DNA of 64,000 bases from Acidobacteriaceae bacterium (GTDB lineage: Bacteria > Acidobacteriota > Terriglobia > Terriglobales > Acidobacteriaceae): NCBI GenBank assembly GCA_027452245.1, contig DAIDGW010000108.1, positions 35,223-99,222 of the forward strand. The letters run 5' to 3'. The position numbers and the translations under genes are program-made. Positions 63,209-64,000 of this stretch are shown in pieces (within the stretch, counting starts at the first letter, position 1; the number at the start of each line of letters is the position of its first letter). A model generated the notes under the pieces. It did no database searches and was not told the origin of the DNA. It worked only from the letters and a program-made list of their open reading frames with translations.

Positions 63209-64000
63209 CTATCGTGAAACCTCCCTCGCCACCGTCACCTTGCTGTACGCCACCCGAAATCCCGCCCGTTCACAATTCCGTTGCGACTCCGACCCTCCCT
63301 GCGTCACTACAACCGCGTATTCACACCCGGCTTCGGCTGCCGTCGCCATTCGCGCCTGCAACAATGCCGTCTGCAATCCCCGTCGTCGAAACTCCACCGC
63401 CGTTCCCGCGCCGCACAAGGCGAAAACGCCATGCTCGGGAATCACCAGCCCCGCTCCGCACGCCGCTAGCTTTCCGCCGGCGAACGCCATGTAGGTGATG
63501 CCGCCCTCCATCTCGTAGATCGGACGCAGCAATCCCCGATATGCTTCCGGCGCGCCCTCGGGAAAGAACGCGCGCTCCACCAAGGCAGACGCAGCATCCG
63601 CGTCCTCCTCCGTTCCGCGCCGGATCTCGCATCCTTGCGGCGGGCTGACGCGCTCGAGAGAGTTCAATTCGCGATAGAGCACATTGTTCAATTCCGCGAT
63701 CGCATATCCGCGTTCCTTCACCATGGCAAACACCTCCGGCTCATGCACCGGGCACAAATCCACCTGCGCCGGAGCGCCGTGTGCGTTGTAGAACGACTCA
63801 ATGCGATCCAGGTCCTCCGCCGTCAGCGGACGATCCAATCCCACGCCTCCCGCTCGTCCGACCGGCGACCCCAATCCCGCAAATGACATGTGGCCGCCAC
63901 ACACTTCTTCTTCCGCGGCCCCAACTTCCGGCTTCCATTTCGCCAGGATGCGGGCATACATCACCTGCACGATCTCCTCGCATGACTCCAGGCGGCGTGC
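63209..64000 (-). CDS. GNAT-family N-acetyltransferase (5' end outside window)
   Basis: The minus-strand frame is open to base 64000, and the residues beyond GTG 63970 (ARRLESCEEI) read as coding, so the true start lies beyond the right edge. Visible are an N-terminal part (DRPLTAEDLDRIESFYNAHGAP) and a GNAT domain with IRRGTEEDADAASALVERAF and the acetyl-CoA loop VEFRRRGLQTALLQARMATA. It probably acetylates a small molecule or protein; substrate unknown. Confidence 0.85.
   Translation of the reverse strand, partial: ARRLESCEEIVQVMYARILAKWKPEVGAAEEEVCGGHMSFAGLGSPVGRAGGVGLDRPLTAEDLDRIESFYNAHGAPAQVDLCPVHEPEVFAMVKERGYAIAELNNVLYRELNSLERVSPPQGCEIRRGTEEDADAASALVERAFFPEGAPEAYRGLLRPIYEMEGGITYMAFAGGKLAACGAGLVIPEHGVFALCGAGTAVEFRRRGLQTALLQARMATAAEAGCEYAVVVTQGGSESQRNCERAGFRVAYSKVTVAREVSR

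Overview
This window looks like a chromosomal segment of an acidobacterium (Acidobacteriota, class Terriglobia, near Koribacteraceae). That is an inference from gene content, not a measured placement. The clues are a moderately GC-rich, densely packed chromosome with many GTG and TTG starts, lipid A genes that use LpxI, a secreted carboxypeptidase-regulatory-domain protein and an ASPIC/UnbV (CRTAC1) protein of acidobacterial type, and several small proteins of kinds I associate with this phylum. There are no phage genes, transposases, CRISPR arrays, rRNAs or recognisable tRNAs. It reads as core genome with a few accessory genes.

Layout. 1-3.6 kb: the end of a MASE1 membrane sensor (reading frame open off the left edge), a small coiled-coil protein, a GAF/zinc-ribbon protein and an RNase H-like protein. 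3.7-4.0 kb: a non-coding stretch that folds into a branched RNA-like structure behind a promoter. 4.1-5.6 kb: acyl-CoA carboxyltransferase. 6.0-9.6 kb: a leftward lipid A/fatty acid block (fabZ, lpxA, a secreted protein of unknown role, lpxI). 9.7-16.4 kb: M20 peptidase, tatA with a CRP-type site upstream, maf, a secreted amidohydrolase and a run of small leftward genes, including a 56-codon gene. 16.5-22.2 kb: rightward secreted and membrane proteins (lipoprotein, formate/nitrite-type channel, phosphoesterase with a 61-residue Gly/Ser linker, creatininase-like protein, SpoIIE-type phosphatase, AhpD-like protein). 22.2-28.3 kb: an iron exporter, then aroC, def, fmt, rsmB and a convergent PASTA protein. 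28.5-37 kb: secreted proteins, a response regulator, an esterase and a three-gene ABC transporter operon. 37-40.8 kb: a two-component system whose kinase frame is broken by two TGA codons, followed by a Tat-exported FG-GAP/ASPIC protein. 40.7-43.7 kb: YceI, a solitary type III polyketide synthase and a beta-propeller lipoprotein. 44-51.5 kb: an MdtABC-like RND efflux operon. 51.9-56.9 kb: leuD-leuC and divergent polA. 57-64 kb: TonB-like protein, Gfo/Idh oxidoreductase, DinB, ATP pyrophosphatase-like protein, SDR, a conserved small protein, a REC-PilZ protein and a GNAT acetyltransferase that runs off the right edge.

How genes work together. fabZ, lpxA and lpxI supply and process acyl chains for lipid A. 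def, fmt and rsmB are linked through translation: formylation, deformylation and rRNA methylation. tatA could serve the Tat-dependent export of the CRTAC1-like protein. The RND adaptor and two different pump subunits form a tripartite efflux system whose outer-membrane channel is not in the window.

The two items most worth a second look are the candidate structured RNA at about 3.77-3.96 kb and the histidine kinase interrupted by a 90-base in-frame segment carrying two TGA codons at 37.26-37.35 kb.
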